The notes under the pieces were generated by a model. That model had not been told where the DNA came from, did not search any database, and saw only the letters and a list, made by a program, of their open reading frames with translations. Of a stretch of 62,636 nt of DNA, positions 25,216 through 33,778 are shown piece after piece. This DNA comes from an uncultured Collinsella sp. (GTDB taxonomy: Bacteria; Actinomycetota; Coriobacteriia; Coriobacteriales; Coriobacteriaceae). Numbering within the stretch: the first letter of the stretch is position 1; each line of letters opens with the position of its first letter. The DNA is taken from contig CAUDVX010000008.1 of the NCBI GenBank assembly GCA_958452935.1, positions 1 through 62,636 of the forward strand. The letters are read 5' to 3'. A program made the translations under genes and the position numbers.

Positions 25216-25236
25216 GGTGGCTGGGGGCCTTTCTTG
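25216..25236 (+). terminator. Right arm of the split ugd terminator
   Basis: GGTGGCTGGGGGCCT followed by TTCTTG. It completes the stem begun at 23747-23761. With 1.45 kb between the arms it is unlikely to work as the ugd terminator now. Confidence 0.85.
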
Positions 25237-25495
25237 TTTAGGGCAAGCCATGGAGGCGTTGTGCATATCATTCGTTCGTCGCGACGCCACTTTCCATGAC
25301 AGCGGGTGCCTTACCGGTCGTTGGCGCAATAGTATTTATCAAAATGTATATGTCAATGATTATTTTGGCATGTTATGCTCGCGGAATATGGCCGTCTGGG
25401 CATCGAAAGCTGACCTCGGAATGGGAGGGCAGCGCTATCATAGCCGGGCATCAAAACCCCAATTCAATCTCCGTCGTTCGTAGGGAGGCCGCGCC

Positions 25496-26060
25496 ATGCT
25501 TGCCATCGCCGAGCTCCTCACCAAGGCCCTCGAGACCCTCTTCAGGCGCAAGACGGTCAATGTGGCCGCGTTCGCCAACAGCGACGGGCCCGTTAGCGAC
25601 ATCCCCCTGGGCTACTTCTCCAGCGACCGCATCAAGAAGCACCCCGAGAAGCCGATCAACAGAATTGCGACTGAGCGCTTCGTGATTATGGCGAGGGCCG
25701 CGCTTTCGGGGGACTCCTACTACGACGTGCTGACCGTCTCCTCGCGCGCGCCGCATCCTCGTGAAAAGCTTCGACGCTGTGACGCGCGACTTCGTGATCG
25801 TGGGGGCCAATGCCGGCGAATACGGGTTCATAGCGGGAGCCCAGGTCGCGTTCCTGCAACGCGTCATGGGTCTGGTCGTCGGCAAGGAGGCCGTTGATAA
25901 GGACGAGGTGGCGCGTGCCCTTGCCAACGAAGCACGGGCCGCGAGCGCGGCCCAACCCTCGACGGGCAAGCACCTGCGTGTGGCGGCTCCGGGCGGCAGG
26001 CGCTGTGGCCAAATTAAAGGGTCTTCGAGAACAACACAGCTTCGCGCGGACGCGCCGTAA
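25496..26060 (+). pseudogene. Unknown protein gene, frameshifted in a CG repeat
   Basis: A clear start (GGGAGG, then ATG at 25496) opens MLAIAELLTKALETLFRRKT, DIPLGYFSSDRIKKHPEKP and ATERFVIMARAALSGDSYYD to DVLTVSSRA. The natural continuation, ILVKSFDAVTRDFVIVGANAGEY and RVMGLVVGKEAVDKDEVARAL, is in another frame that opens about base 25745 and stops at 26060. The shift lies in CTCGCGCGCGCCGC (about 25740-25753), where loss of one CG unit would explain it. I do not recognise the family. The 265 bases before it, after the split terminator, hold no other gene. Confidence 0.5.
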
Positions 26061-26166
26061 ACGCTGTCGCCCCCACACGGGGCCACTTCATGAAGCCCGC
26101 CGTCAAACAATGGAGCATCCGAAAAATTCTCGGGCGCTCCAAAACCAAGTCCATCTTTATTTGCTG

Positions 26167-26781
26167 CTACCGCTTCTTGAGCAGCACCCAATCGAGGTCG
26201 GGCTCGAACACGCGCGGCTTCCAATCCCCGGCGATTTCGTCGATGTGCAGTGATATGCGCCTGTCACGCTCGTCAAAGTAATCGAGTCTGAGCTCGTCGA
26301 AATCGGGCACGTTTTCATGCTTTAGGCAGAAAAGGCACTTCTTGTTCACGATGCTGTTGGGAGGCAGCGTGAAAGAATACGAGTTATGGGCATCCTCCTC
26401 GCCATACTCTGAAGTTGTCACTTCAGTAACCTTTTCCCCCGCAGCTCGCTTTTTCTCTGTGTATTCGATTTGCACAGTTTTAGCGACTTCCTTGCCGTTC
26501 CTGTAGGGAACAACATCGACGTTTCGGACCACCCGCGAACGTCCCGTCGTGTTCTGGAACTCGAGCTTGAGCGGCACAACAAGCAAAGATTGCCCGCCGT
26601 CCTCGTGAAATCCCCATCTCTTCTTATTGTCAACGACCGTGCGTTTAGCGTAAATTCTAAGCTTTCCCTTGCGATCAAGCCACCTTGTAATGAGCATAAT
26701 TACAAAGCTGCTAAAGAAGCCTATGAACCCGCCAATGAGAGTATCGGCACTGCCGGCTAAGAGGAATGCGAGATGTTGCAC
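26167..26781 (-). CDS. Hypothetical protein with one N-terminal membrane helix
   Basis: A 204-residue protein of unknown family. Residues about 14-33 (LIGGFIGFFSSFVIMLITRW) form one membrane helix; the rest is a soluble, probably beta-rich domain (SLLVVPLKLEFQNTTGRSRV, SYSFTLPPNSIVNKKCLFCL, ISLHIDEIAGDWKPRVFEPD). The start is GTG at 26781 behind AAGGGAAGG. It stands alone on the minus strand among mobile-element remnants, so it is probably accessory. A role in phage defence is possible from position only. Confidence 0.6.
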   Translation of the reverse strand: MQHLAFLLAGSADTLIGGFIGFFSSFVIMLITRWLDRKGKLRIYAKRTVVDNKKRWGFHEDGGQSLLVVPLKLEFQNTTGRSRVVRNVDVVPYRNGKEVAKTVQIEYTEKKRAAGEKVTEVTTSEYGEEDAHNSYSFTLPPNSIVNKKCLFCLKHENVPDFDELRLDYFDERDRRISLHIDEIAGDWKPRVFEPDLDWVLLKKR

Positions 26782-26904
26782 AAGGCCTTCCCTTCTAGTC
26801 TCTTAAACAAATTGCGAGTCTACACCTTGTCCGCAACGTCCGCGAGCTCGTTGCCCAACGTTTGGTGACAATCACGTGGCACCCCTCTTGAACGCCTCAA
26901 GGTC

Positions 26905-27096
26905 GTGTGTGTCTCCTACAGGTGGAACTGCTGCTCGGTGAGCCACCTGCTCGTCGGAAGGGAGGTCAACATCAGGGTGACCGAGTCGACGGTCGAGGTG
27001 TTCCTGGCTGGAGAGCGAGTGGCGCACCCGCCCATGCCCTCCGGGCCGCGCAACCGCCACTCCACCAGGGAGTCCGACGTGTCACTTACAGGGTAG
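26905..27096 (+). pseudogene. IS21-family IstA transposase remnant
   Basis: Only a C-terminal fragment survives: YRWNCCSVSHLLVGREVNIR, VTESTVEVFLAGERVAHPP and RNRHSTRESDVS. This matches the DNA-binding end of IstA, where a HYYSVPYxLIGxxVxVRxxxxTVEIFHxGxRVAxH pattern is typical. No integrase core or istB is present. A cut IS21 copy older than the intact IS3. Confidence 0.65.
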
Positions 27097-27113
27097 CGCC
27101 CCGAATGACGCTC

Positions 27114-28279
27114 CTATGGGCTGTCAAGTCCTTTACTGGCCGACATTTTGGCATTCAGGTAGCGGTCGTATTCGCGTCTGATTTCCTCGTGGGGGCATAC
27201 GTCTCTTTCTATTTCGCTGAGTCTTACATTCGGCACGTTAAGCTCTCGGGCAATCTGCTGCTGGGTCAGGCTGAGCGATTTTCTCATCGCCGCAAGTTCC
27301 TCGCCCCGGGCGTACTTCAGCCTCATGGGGTGCCGCAACGTCGAGTAAACCTCCCTGGCTATGAATCTCTTTAGGCAGCGCATGGCCTCTCGCTTCGTCT
27401 TGCCGTCGGACTTGCGCTTTGCCATGTAGGCGAGCGTTCTCTCGTCCCCGCTCATCCTGCTTACGGCAATCATGTGGAGAGCTTTATTGGCCTGCCTGTT
27501 CCCGCCGCGGTTGAGCCTGTGCCTGTCGGTCTTTCCGCTGGAGGCGGGAATGGGGGACACGCCGCAGATCGAAGCGAAACTTGCCTCGCTCGGGATGCGC
27601 TCCGGGTTGTCGCCCGCGGCGATCGCGAGTTCCGCGGCGTTGACGGTGCCGCACCCCTTCACCTGCAGGAGGGCTGGCGCATTGGCCTCGATGAGCCGAT
27701 GCATGGCGCCCTCCAATTGGCCTGCTTTCTCATCGAGCTCCAGCCAGGTCCTGGCGAGCGCCCTCAGGGACGCAAGCAGCGGCCCGGCGACGTCGTCTTC
27801 CGCATTCGGGCGGCAAGACCCCAGTTTCCTGTACAGGCTCGCTCCCTTGAGCGGCCGGTATTTGGTCCTGACCCGCTCCGGGGCCGACACCAAGAGGGAG
27901 CCTATGGCGTTGGATACGCTGGTCATGGTGTTGACGTGTATGGATCTCGCCACCGTAAGGGCGCGCAGGCCCTCAACCCACTCGTTGTGGGACTTCGGCA
28001 CTATGCCCTTTCCGGCAGCCACCGCGCGGGCGGCGTGCTCGGCGTCGATGCCATCGGTTTTGCCCTCTCCGACTCGCCTCTTTTCCCTCTTGGGGCGAAG
28101 TACTTCGAAGACGTCATAGCCGCGTTCCATGAGGTAGGAGCATAGACCGGCGCCATACGACGTCGTCCCCTCCATGCCTACCGCCACGCAGCCCGACGGG
28201 TCGCCGATTTCCTCCGCAAGTTGTTTGTAGCCCCATGTGGGTAAATTCAGTCGGCACTGACAATGCTGTTGTCAGCCAT
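27114..28279 (-). pseudogene. IS110-family transposase, N-terminal deletion
   Basis: The frame from 28187 down gives 357 residues with the DEDD part (VAVGMEGTTSYGAGLCSYLM; GKTDGIDAEHAARAVAAGKG) and the C-terminal transposase_20 part (LLQVKGCGTVNAAELAIAAG; SICGVSPIPASSGKTDRHRL; HRLNRGGNRQANKALHMIAV). The beginning is broken: ATG at 28279 behind GGGAGG encodes MADNSIVSAD and stops, and the continuation (LPTWGYKQLAEEIGDPSGCV) is in another frame, so the stretch holding the first catalytic Asp has been lost. A C-terminal Xre-like helix-turn-helix (SLTQQQIARELNVPNVRLSE) is appended. Probably inactive. Confidence 0.75.
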
Positions 28280-28318
28280 GTTGAATCCTCCCTATTCCAC
28301 GAGTAAGGCGACCTCGCG

Positions 28319-28718
28319 CTAGTGCTTGTTGAGCCGCTTCTCGTCGGTTGCCACCCCCGCGTTGGAAAGCCCGGTCGTGCCGCCCTGGACACCGCCAGCC
28401 TTGCCGCCATAGAACAGCCAAGGCTTCACCTCCTTGAACACAGAGGCGTCGCCGTCGTGGCCGTCCGGCAGCGCCTTGGCCGCCTTCACATTGCGTACGG
28501 CCTGCCAGCCGCAGCTCCTACTCTGCGCGCTCGTCTGCCGCCCGGGCCTTCACCTGCTCGATCACGCCGCGTAGGGCATCGGCTGCCTCTGCGGTCTTGG
28601 CGGCCTCGGCCACCTGGCCCTCAAGCTCCTTGATACGTACCTCTTGCTTGGCGAGAAGGACCTTGAACTCGTCGGGGCCATCGTCGGTGGCGGCAACTTC
28701 TTCTTCCGCATGCTGCAC
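28319..28718 (-). pseudogene. Phage scaffold-like protein remnant
   Basis: One frame (28718 to 28518) reads a coiled-coil piece: FKVLLAKQEVRIKELEGQVA, EAAKTAEAADALRGVIEQVK. After a stop and a frame change comes NVKAAKALPDGHDGDASVFK, EVKPWLFYGGKAGGVQGGTT, GLSNAGVATDEKRLNKH, ending at 28319. An acidic coiled coil followed by a Gly-rich end with TTGLSNAG resembles phage head scaffold proteins (DUF4355-like). The frame is broken at least twice. It agrees with the terminase fragment at 35.3 kb: an old prophage once lay here. Confidence 0.5.
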
Positions 28719-28883
28719 TTGTTCGTCTGTTTACCCTTGCGGGTGCTGCTGCGTCTCCGTCGCCTGCCCACATCGGTGTCCTCCTTCATGGGAACCACTT
28801 TCGTGAATCACGCAGGCAGGAGCCCGCCCGAATGCATGTTAGGAGCAGGGTATTTCTCTGTCACAAGAGCGTAGTCAGCTCGA

Positions 28884-28971
28884 ACTAAATCACATTTAGT
28901 ATTGTGCCACTTTCGAAGAGCTCAAAGCTTTAGCACAATCTATAAGGTAGCAGCTGTAAATCTGCTATCCT
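28884..28971 (+). promoter_or_regulatory. Two palindromes before the ATPase-protease operon
   Basis: ACTAAAT-CAC-ATTTAGT (28884-28900) is a perfect 7-bp inverted repeat. TAGCAG (28948-28953) and CTGCTA (28962-28967) form a second, extended by AGG and TCCT outside. They lie 40-130 bases before the ATPase start, where operators would be expected. The ATPase itself carries a C-terminal helix-turn-helix, so self-regulation is plausible but unproven. Confidence 0.4.
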
Positions 28972-29011
28972 AAGCATGTTCCAAATTTCCGCAATAGAGA
29001 GGAAATGGTAT

Positions 29012-30109
29012 ATGGAGGCAATAGACTACATACCTAGGCTGGTGAGAGCCTGTTTAGAGAATGACAGAAGACTCGTAGAGTCAGTCTCGCTCACGGTGTC
29101 CCGCAAGCTGAGACGTGATCGTCCTGATCTCGCTTCGGAGATCGCTGGGGCGCTTGCAGCATCTGACATGAGAAGCGAGGCTACCCGTGCAGCCGAGATA
29201 AACCCGCTACCGATCGACCGAGAGACCCGCTTCTCTCTCGTAGAGTTCATAGAGCCAATCGAGCTACCGGACCCCATTCTTGATGCTGCAACCACAAAAG
29301 AGCTTGCCGACTTTCTCAAGGAAAGAGGTCTGATTCAGCGGTTTTTCGAGGATGGGATCGAACCCTCGAACAGTATCCTCTTCATTGGCGCTCCGGGCGT
29401 GGGTAAGACATACGCGGCCAACTGGCTTGCATACAAGCTCGCTCTTCCGCTCATAACGCTCGACCTCGCAACTTCGATATCCAGCTATCTCGGTCGATCC
29501 GGACAAAACATCAAGAGCGTCTTCGACTATGTCCGCGCACAGCCTGCGGTGCTCTTCCTGGACGAGTTCGACGCAATTGCGAAGCGGCGTGATGACGAGG
29601 GTGACCTCGGCGAATTGAAGCGCCTAGTGAACGTTCTTCTCAAAGAAATCGAGACATGCCCTAAGGGCAGCATCGTGCTTGCAGCTACAAATCATCCGGA
29701 GTTGTTGGATAGGGCGATTTGGCGGCGCTTCGACAGAGTTATAGAGGTGCCGCTTCCCGAGGAGAACGAACGCATGCGACTCTTCGAGAGACACTTGCCC
29801 AGCGACCGCTTCACGCTCTCGCAAGAGATGCTCTTCCTCATGGTCGAGAAGAGCGCGGGCATGAGCGCCGCAGACATTTGCAAGCTTTGCGAGCACATTA
29901 AGCGCCAATCAGTGATGAATCCGGGCGAGAGCATAGAGATCATTTCTCTGAGCGAGCTGTACTCCAAATGCAAACCTCAAACGAAGCAGGAGAAGAGTGA
30001 GGCGTGCATAAAACTCAGAGAAATTAACCCAGCCCTTACCGTGCGAGATATTGCGCGGATCGTCGGAGTCGGCGCCTCGACGGTCTCCCGCTACATGAAG
30101 GAGGCATAA
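29012..30109 (+). CDS. ietA: AAA-family ATPase of an IetAS-type system, with C-terminal HTH
   Basis: A 365-residue AAA ATPase. Walker A is GAPGVGKT (126-133), Walker B LFLDEFD (181-187), sensor 1 AATN (224-227), and WRRFDR (238-242) carries the arginine finger. Residues 343-363 (VRDIARIVGVGASTVSRYMK) are a clear helix-turn-helix, which is not required for the ATPase. It lies 3 bases before a large subtilase gene. ATPase-subtilase pairs were described as the IetAS plasmid toxin-antitoxin system (ATPase antitoxin, protease toxin) and reappear among anti-phage systems. The ATG at 29012 has GAGAGG 9 bases upstream; ATG 28976 is less well placed. The system name is by family resemblance. Confidence 0.8.
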   Translation: MEAIDYIPRLVRACLENDRRLVESVSLTVSRKLRRDRPDLASEIAGALAASDMRSEATRAAEINPLPIDRETRFSLVEFIEPIELPDPILDAATTKELADFLKERGLIQRFFEDGIEPSNSILFIGAPGVGKTYAANWLAYKLALPLITLDLATSISSYLGRSGQNIKSVFDYVRAQPAVLFLDEFDAIAKRRDDEGDLGELKRLVNVLLKEIETCPKGSIVLAATNHPELLDRAIWRRFDRVIEVPLPEENERMRLFERHLPSDRFTLSQEMLFLMVEKSAGMSAADICKLCEHIKRQSVMNPGESIEIISLSELYSKCKPQTKQEKSEACIKLREINPALTVRDIARIVGVGASTVSRYMKEA

Positions 30110-30112
30110 GCC

Positions 30113-32419
30113 ATGTCCGACCCGCTGCCAATCCTTGCTCACGGCGAATCATATGCTCAGCCAGTTCAGAAGAAAACCGGTGGAGGTTCCAAGCCACGGC
30201 CACACGAGTACGAAGAGGCTAGGAACCGCCTCCTTGCTAATATCGGCGCTGTGTCCAGGCAGATGCAGACCGACCCTGATTCCTACCTCGAGGAAAAGGT
30301 GGTCTGTATACGTATGGAGCCCAAGTTCGAAGCAAAGTCCTATGCACCCTCGTCGGTGCTCACCTCTTCGGACGAGTTGCAAGTCATCGGCGGCAGGAGA
30401 TACAAGACAGGCAACGTGCAACCTCAGAAGAACAGTAATGACGAAGATGCAGGAGAGCAGCTCGAGTTCGCAAAGCTCTACTTCCTGCGTACGACCTCAA
30501 AGGGTCTTGCCGATTTTGAAAACGCGCTTCGCACCGGGTCAAACGAATCGGACGCATGGCGCAACGAGGTAATGTCCATCCGTTCCTTCGACCTGCTTGA
30601 GCCGGGCGAAAAGATACTTGGCTTCGATGCGGAATGGAAAGAGGGCCTGGTCGAAGCCGTGCTTCATCCGCTCCAAGAAAGCGCCGAGGATGCCGTAGAC
30701 CTGTTCTGCAAGGCAGCAGGACTCGGTCGTGACGAAATCGAGGTACGGTCATACAAAGACGGCGTTACATTCATCGCCGCACAGTTGAGCAGGGAAGCTA
30801 CTATGGCAGCAGCGAGAATCAACCCGCTGCGCACGGTTCACCCGATGGGAAGAATCGCCTTCGAGCCGATACGGAACGCGATGAGCGCACCAGCACCGCA
30901 GGTTGCTGCGGCCCAGAATGTCCCACCTGTGACCGTCGGCGTCTTCGATGGTGGATGCAATCCCAATGTCCCGCTCCTCTCCGGCTATGTCAATGCGCAT
31001 GATGCCGTTGCATCGCTGCCCGACCAAGACGGCATCGACCATGGAACGGGTGTATGCGGAGCCGTGCTGCATGGCGAGCTTTCTGGTAAGGGAGCTAGTG
31101 ACGTCCTTCCTGCGCCCGAGGTGAAGGTTGAGAGCTTTCGAGTGCTGCCACCGAGCGATCCCATCGACATTGACCTCTACGAATCGATCGACGCTATCGA
31201 GTACGTAGTCGGGCATAATCCTGACATCCAACTGTATAATCTCTCATTTGGCCCCGCTGGCCCCATTCTCGACGATGACATCAGCCGCTTCACTTATGCG
31301 TTTGATGTGCTGTCGTACAACCGCGATGCCGAGCCGCCCCTCTTTTGCATTGCGGCCGGCAATGACGGCGATTTGCCAAGCCCAGATAATCGTGTGCAGT
31401 CACCAGCGGATCTGGTCAACGGCATCGGAGTTGGCGCGTTTTGTATATTGCCTGATGGTACGAAGGCACGCGCTCCGTATAGCTGTGTTGGTCCGGGAAG
31501 AGAGGGTGCCAAAATCAAGCCCGACCTCCTTGAGTATGGAGGGGACATCAACAAGCCATTCGTGGTGGTTGCCTCAAGCGGAAATGCTTTAGGCGCAAGC
31601 GCGGGTACCAGCTTTGCATCTCCTTTACTCGTCCACAAGCTTGGCAGAATGATGTCGCGAAGCGAGGATATCTCACAGCATCTCGCCCGGGCTCTGGTCC
31701 TCCACAATTCGAAGCACAGTGATAGCTTTGTTCGAGAAGAGTACGGTTTCGGCATTGCTCCAGATGATCCATCGAGTTGTCTGAGCTGTGACGACAACCG
31801 CGTCACCACGCTATATCAAGGCATGCTCAGACCTAAGCAGCTTGTCTCGCTGCCGATATTTGCCCCCGGCATCGAGTCGGCGAAGGGGCTTATCACAATC
31901 AGCTGGACCATCGTTGCAGTCTGCGAAACGAATCCCAATGATTCGGATGCATACACCTCAAGCTGCATAGTAGATACCCTCATTCCTCATGCCAACAAAT
32001 ACACGTACTCGCTCAAAGGTACAAGCTATAGGCATACGGTGAATCTCGCCACCGAGGAGGGGCGTATCAAGGCAGCTGAACTTGAACTGCAGGGCTACAC
32101 CTCATCAACCTTGCCGGTGAGCAAGCCTGCAAAGAAGTACTGGGAAGAGTCAGAGTTACGAGCCAACGATATGAAGTGGGACAGTGTCATTAGCAGGACA
32201 CAGCGCATGAAATCAAGCTCATTGTATGACCCGAAGCTGACGCTCCAATCCTTATTCCGTAATAATAACGATCCCGATGCGCTCACTCGTTACTATGCGG
32301 TCGTGACGGTCGATGCTCCAGGCTACAATGGCAGTCTTTACAACAGTACGCTCCAGGAGTATCGCAACTTGCAGCCAATCAAGCTCAGGATTGAGCCGCG
32401 TCTTGAGGCACGGAGTTAA
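30113..32419 (+). CDS. ietS: Subtilisin-like serine protease of an IetAS-type system
   Basis: A 768-residue S8 peptidase without a signal peptide, so it acts inside the cell. The catalytic triad is complete: Asp279 in VGVFDGGC, His310 in GIDHGTGVCG, Ser500 in AGTSFASPL, with oxyanion Asn417 in IAAGNDGD. About 270 residues precede the protease domain and about 240 follow; the flanking parts may sense a trigger or bind the ATPase. The ATG at 30113 is translationally close to the ATPase stop (3 bases, AAGGAGG just before). In IetAS the protease is the toxic partner held by the ATPase; whether it senses phage here is inference. Confidence 0.85.
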   Translation: MSDPLPILAHGESYAQPVQKKTGGGSKPRPHEYEEARNRLLANIGAVSRQMQTDPDSYLEEKVVCIRMEPKFEAKSYAPSSVLTSSDELQVIGGRRYKTGNVQPQKNSNDEDAGEQLEFAKLYFLRTTSKGLADFENALRTGSNESDAWRNEVMSIRSFDLLEPGEKILGFDAEWKEGLVEAVLHPLQESAEDAVDLFCKAAGLGRDEIEVRSYKDGVTFIAAQLSREATMAAARINPLRTVHPMGRIAFEPIRNAMSAPAPQVAAAQNVPPVTVGVFDGGCNPNVPLLSGYVNAHDAVASLPDQDGIDHGTGVCGAVLHGELSGKGASDVLPAPEVKVESFRVLPPSDPIDIDLYESIDAIEYVVGHNPDIQLYNLSFGPAGPILDDDISRFTYAFDVLSYNRDAEPPLFCIAAGNDGDLPSPDNRVQSPADLVNGIGVGAFCILPDGTKARAPYSCVGPGREGAKIKPDLLEYGGDINKPFVVVASSGNALGASAGTSFASPLLVHKLGRMMSRSEDISQHLARALVLHNSKHSDSFVREEYGFGIAPDDPSSCLSCDDNRVTTLYQGMLRPKQLVSLPIFAPGIESAKGLITISWTIVAVCETNPNDSDAYTSSCIVDTLIPHANKYTYSLKGTSYRHTVNLATEEGRIKAAELELQGYTSSTLPVSKPAKKYWEESELRANDMKWDSVISRTQRMKSSSLYDPKLTLQSLFRNNNDPDALTRYYAVVTVDAPGYNGSLYNSTLQEYRNLQPIKLRIEPRLEARS

Positions 32420-32425
32420 TAGAAT

Positions 32426-32461
32426 GGACGGCCATCGTGCATAATTGCCTGATGGCCGTCC
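32426..32461 (+). terminator. Hairpin after the ATPase-protease operon
   Basis: GGACGGCCATC (32426-32436) pairs with GATGGCCGTCC (32451-32461) around a 14-base loop, 6 bases after the protease stop. The T-run is weak, so it may be a Rho-assisted or stabilising hairpin. Confidence 0.65.
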
Positions 32462-32488
32462 TGCTACATACAAAGCAATAGGATAATA

Positions 32489-32686
32489 TTAGGCAGACAG
32501 AACGATGCCTCTCTCGTCGAGCAATCTGTCTACCGCGTTGAACAACTCTTGAAAGTTTCCAAGGGTCACATTAACGAACTGATACTTTAGGTCTTCGGAA
32601 TGTGAACTCTCTCCGAAGAGCTCAGTAATCCCTGAGTTGAATTTCGACTTGCCATGGCGGCCTTCTCCTTTGAAGAAGGTCGCCAT
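32489..32686 (-). CDS. Small hypothetical protein, start uncertain, possibly frameshifted
   Basis: The open frame gives MATFFKGEGRHGKSKFNSGI, then TELFGESSHSEDLKYQFVNV, TLGNFQELFNAVDRLLDERG (65 residues). A much better ribosome site (AAAGGAGAAGG) precedes an ATG at 32653-32655 in a different frame that reads MASRNSTQG; adding one A after it would give MAKSKFNSGITELFGE, a natural small-protein start. So the gene may be frameshifted at codon 3. The first part of the open frame is the hairpin at 32651-32689. Unknown family; the KSKFNSGITELFG start vaguely recalls small ParB-associated proteins. Confidence 0.35.
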   Translation of the reverse strand: MATFFKGEGRHGKSKFNSGITELFGESSHSEDLKYQFVNVTLGNFQELFNAVDRLLDERGIVLSA

Positions 32687-32689
32687 GGC
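32651..32689. repeat. 16-bp inverted repeat near the small gene
   Basis: GCCATGGCGGCCTTCT (32651-32666) pairs with AGAAGGTCGCCATGGC (32674-32689) with a single G-T wobble and a 7-base loop. It covers the ribosome site of the minus-strand small gene and could control its translation. No T-run follows. Confidence 0.75.
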
Positions 32690-32964
32690 CCCATTCCGGT
32701 CTTGTGATTATTCGCTGATTATTGCATCAGTTTTGCTACGCCGTTCCATGCCGCACTGCAACGCCGCTCCATGGTAGGCTGATACACGTTGACACGAAGA
32801 GCCTGTACGCGCCTAGCATGAGGCGTTTTCTTTTCCAAAACAATCCAGATGGCACGAAGCGTGCGGTAGTGTCGCGATCGTTGGTGTAGGTCTCGGTTCT
32901 CAAGGGTAGCCGGAGTCGACCCGAGGAACCGAGAATCGCCTAGAATGCCGTCATCCTAGCGTAT

Positions 32965-33397
32965 GTCACGCCGCCTTCCCGCCGGGAATCGGGCTGTCGG
33001 CCACGACGAGCGCGATGAACCTGGCCACGTGCTCGGCGACGGCGCCCTCGACGGCCCTGCCGATGGAGTCGTCGTTGAACCAGCGGCGGCCGACCCACTC
33101 CTTGTCCATCTCGGCGAACACGGCGCCCATCATCCTGATGGGCTACTTCCTGCTCGGGAACACCTGTATGACGCGGCTGCGGCGCTTGAGCTCGCGGTCG
33201 GTGCGCTCCTGCACATTCTTGGTGCGCAGGCTGACGTGGTGCTCGCAGGGGAAGTCCAGGTAGCCCAGGGCGTCGGCCTCGGCCTTCTCGAGCACCTCGG
33301 CGGCCTTGGGGCAGACCCCCCCCGATCTGATCGGTGACGAGCTGGGAGCTCGAGTCCGGGCTCGCCGACTGCAGAACCAGGCTCGCCGCAGCGGCAC
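32965..33397 (-). pseudogene. IS256-family transposase C-terminal remnant
   Basis: The frame contains KAAEVLEKAEADALGYLDFP, CEHHVSLRTKNVQERTDREL and KRRSRVIQVFPSRK, then an in-frame TAG, then RMMGAVFAEMDKEWVGRRWF, NDDSIGRAVEGAVAEHVARF and ADSPIPGGKAA to the stop at 32965. This is the end of a mutator-type transposase (the RTxNxxERxxRExKRR motif). The N-terminal two thirds are missing. The element end probably lies near 32865 (GGTAGTGTCGCGATCG, resembling IS256 termini), and the stretch 32891-32933 folds as TCTCGGTTC/GAACCGAGA with an inner stem. The 278 bases from 32687 to 32964 hold nothing else. Confidence 0.7.
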
Positions 33398-33778
33398 GCG
33401 TGGACGGCGTGTGCAGGGAGCGCGCCCGCGCCATCAGCGGGGGGGTGCTGCGACCGCGAGATACGCGGTAGCGACCTTGGCCGCATGTGGGCGCTTCTGC
33501 AGGTTCGAGCGGAAGGATGTGAAGTGATGGGCGAAGACGTGAAATGGGCGTTGGGCATTGCGGTCACGGCGCTCGTGCTCGTGGCGTTTCTGCCGCTCGT
33601 GCCGGTCGTCCTGGTGCCGGGGCCGTGGAAGACTAGGGGGCGCGTCCGAGACCGAAACCCCCCGTTGGAGGGGCCGTCCGGGCCGTCCGTTTTTTGTCCG
33701 GGCGAGCTGAGATGCTTTTATCGCGATACGCGCAGATGGGAAGCACATCACTGGTATGATGGGCAAAAGGAGGAGATT
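33398..33778 (+). other. Stretch before the Panacea gene with an in-frame membrane segment
   Basis: An ATG at 33527 behind GGAAGGATGTGAAG opens MGEDVKWALGIAVTALVLVA, FLPLVPVVLVPGPWKTRG, a membrane-helix-like piece, and reads without a stop into the Panacea gene frame. The middle (RDRNPPLEGPSGPSVFCPGE) is low-complexity and GC-rich and looks non-coding. I treat it as a decayed small phage-type gene, not as an N-terminal extension, because the Panacea gene has its own excellent ribosome site. Confidence 0.35.
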
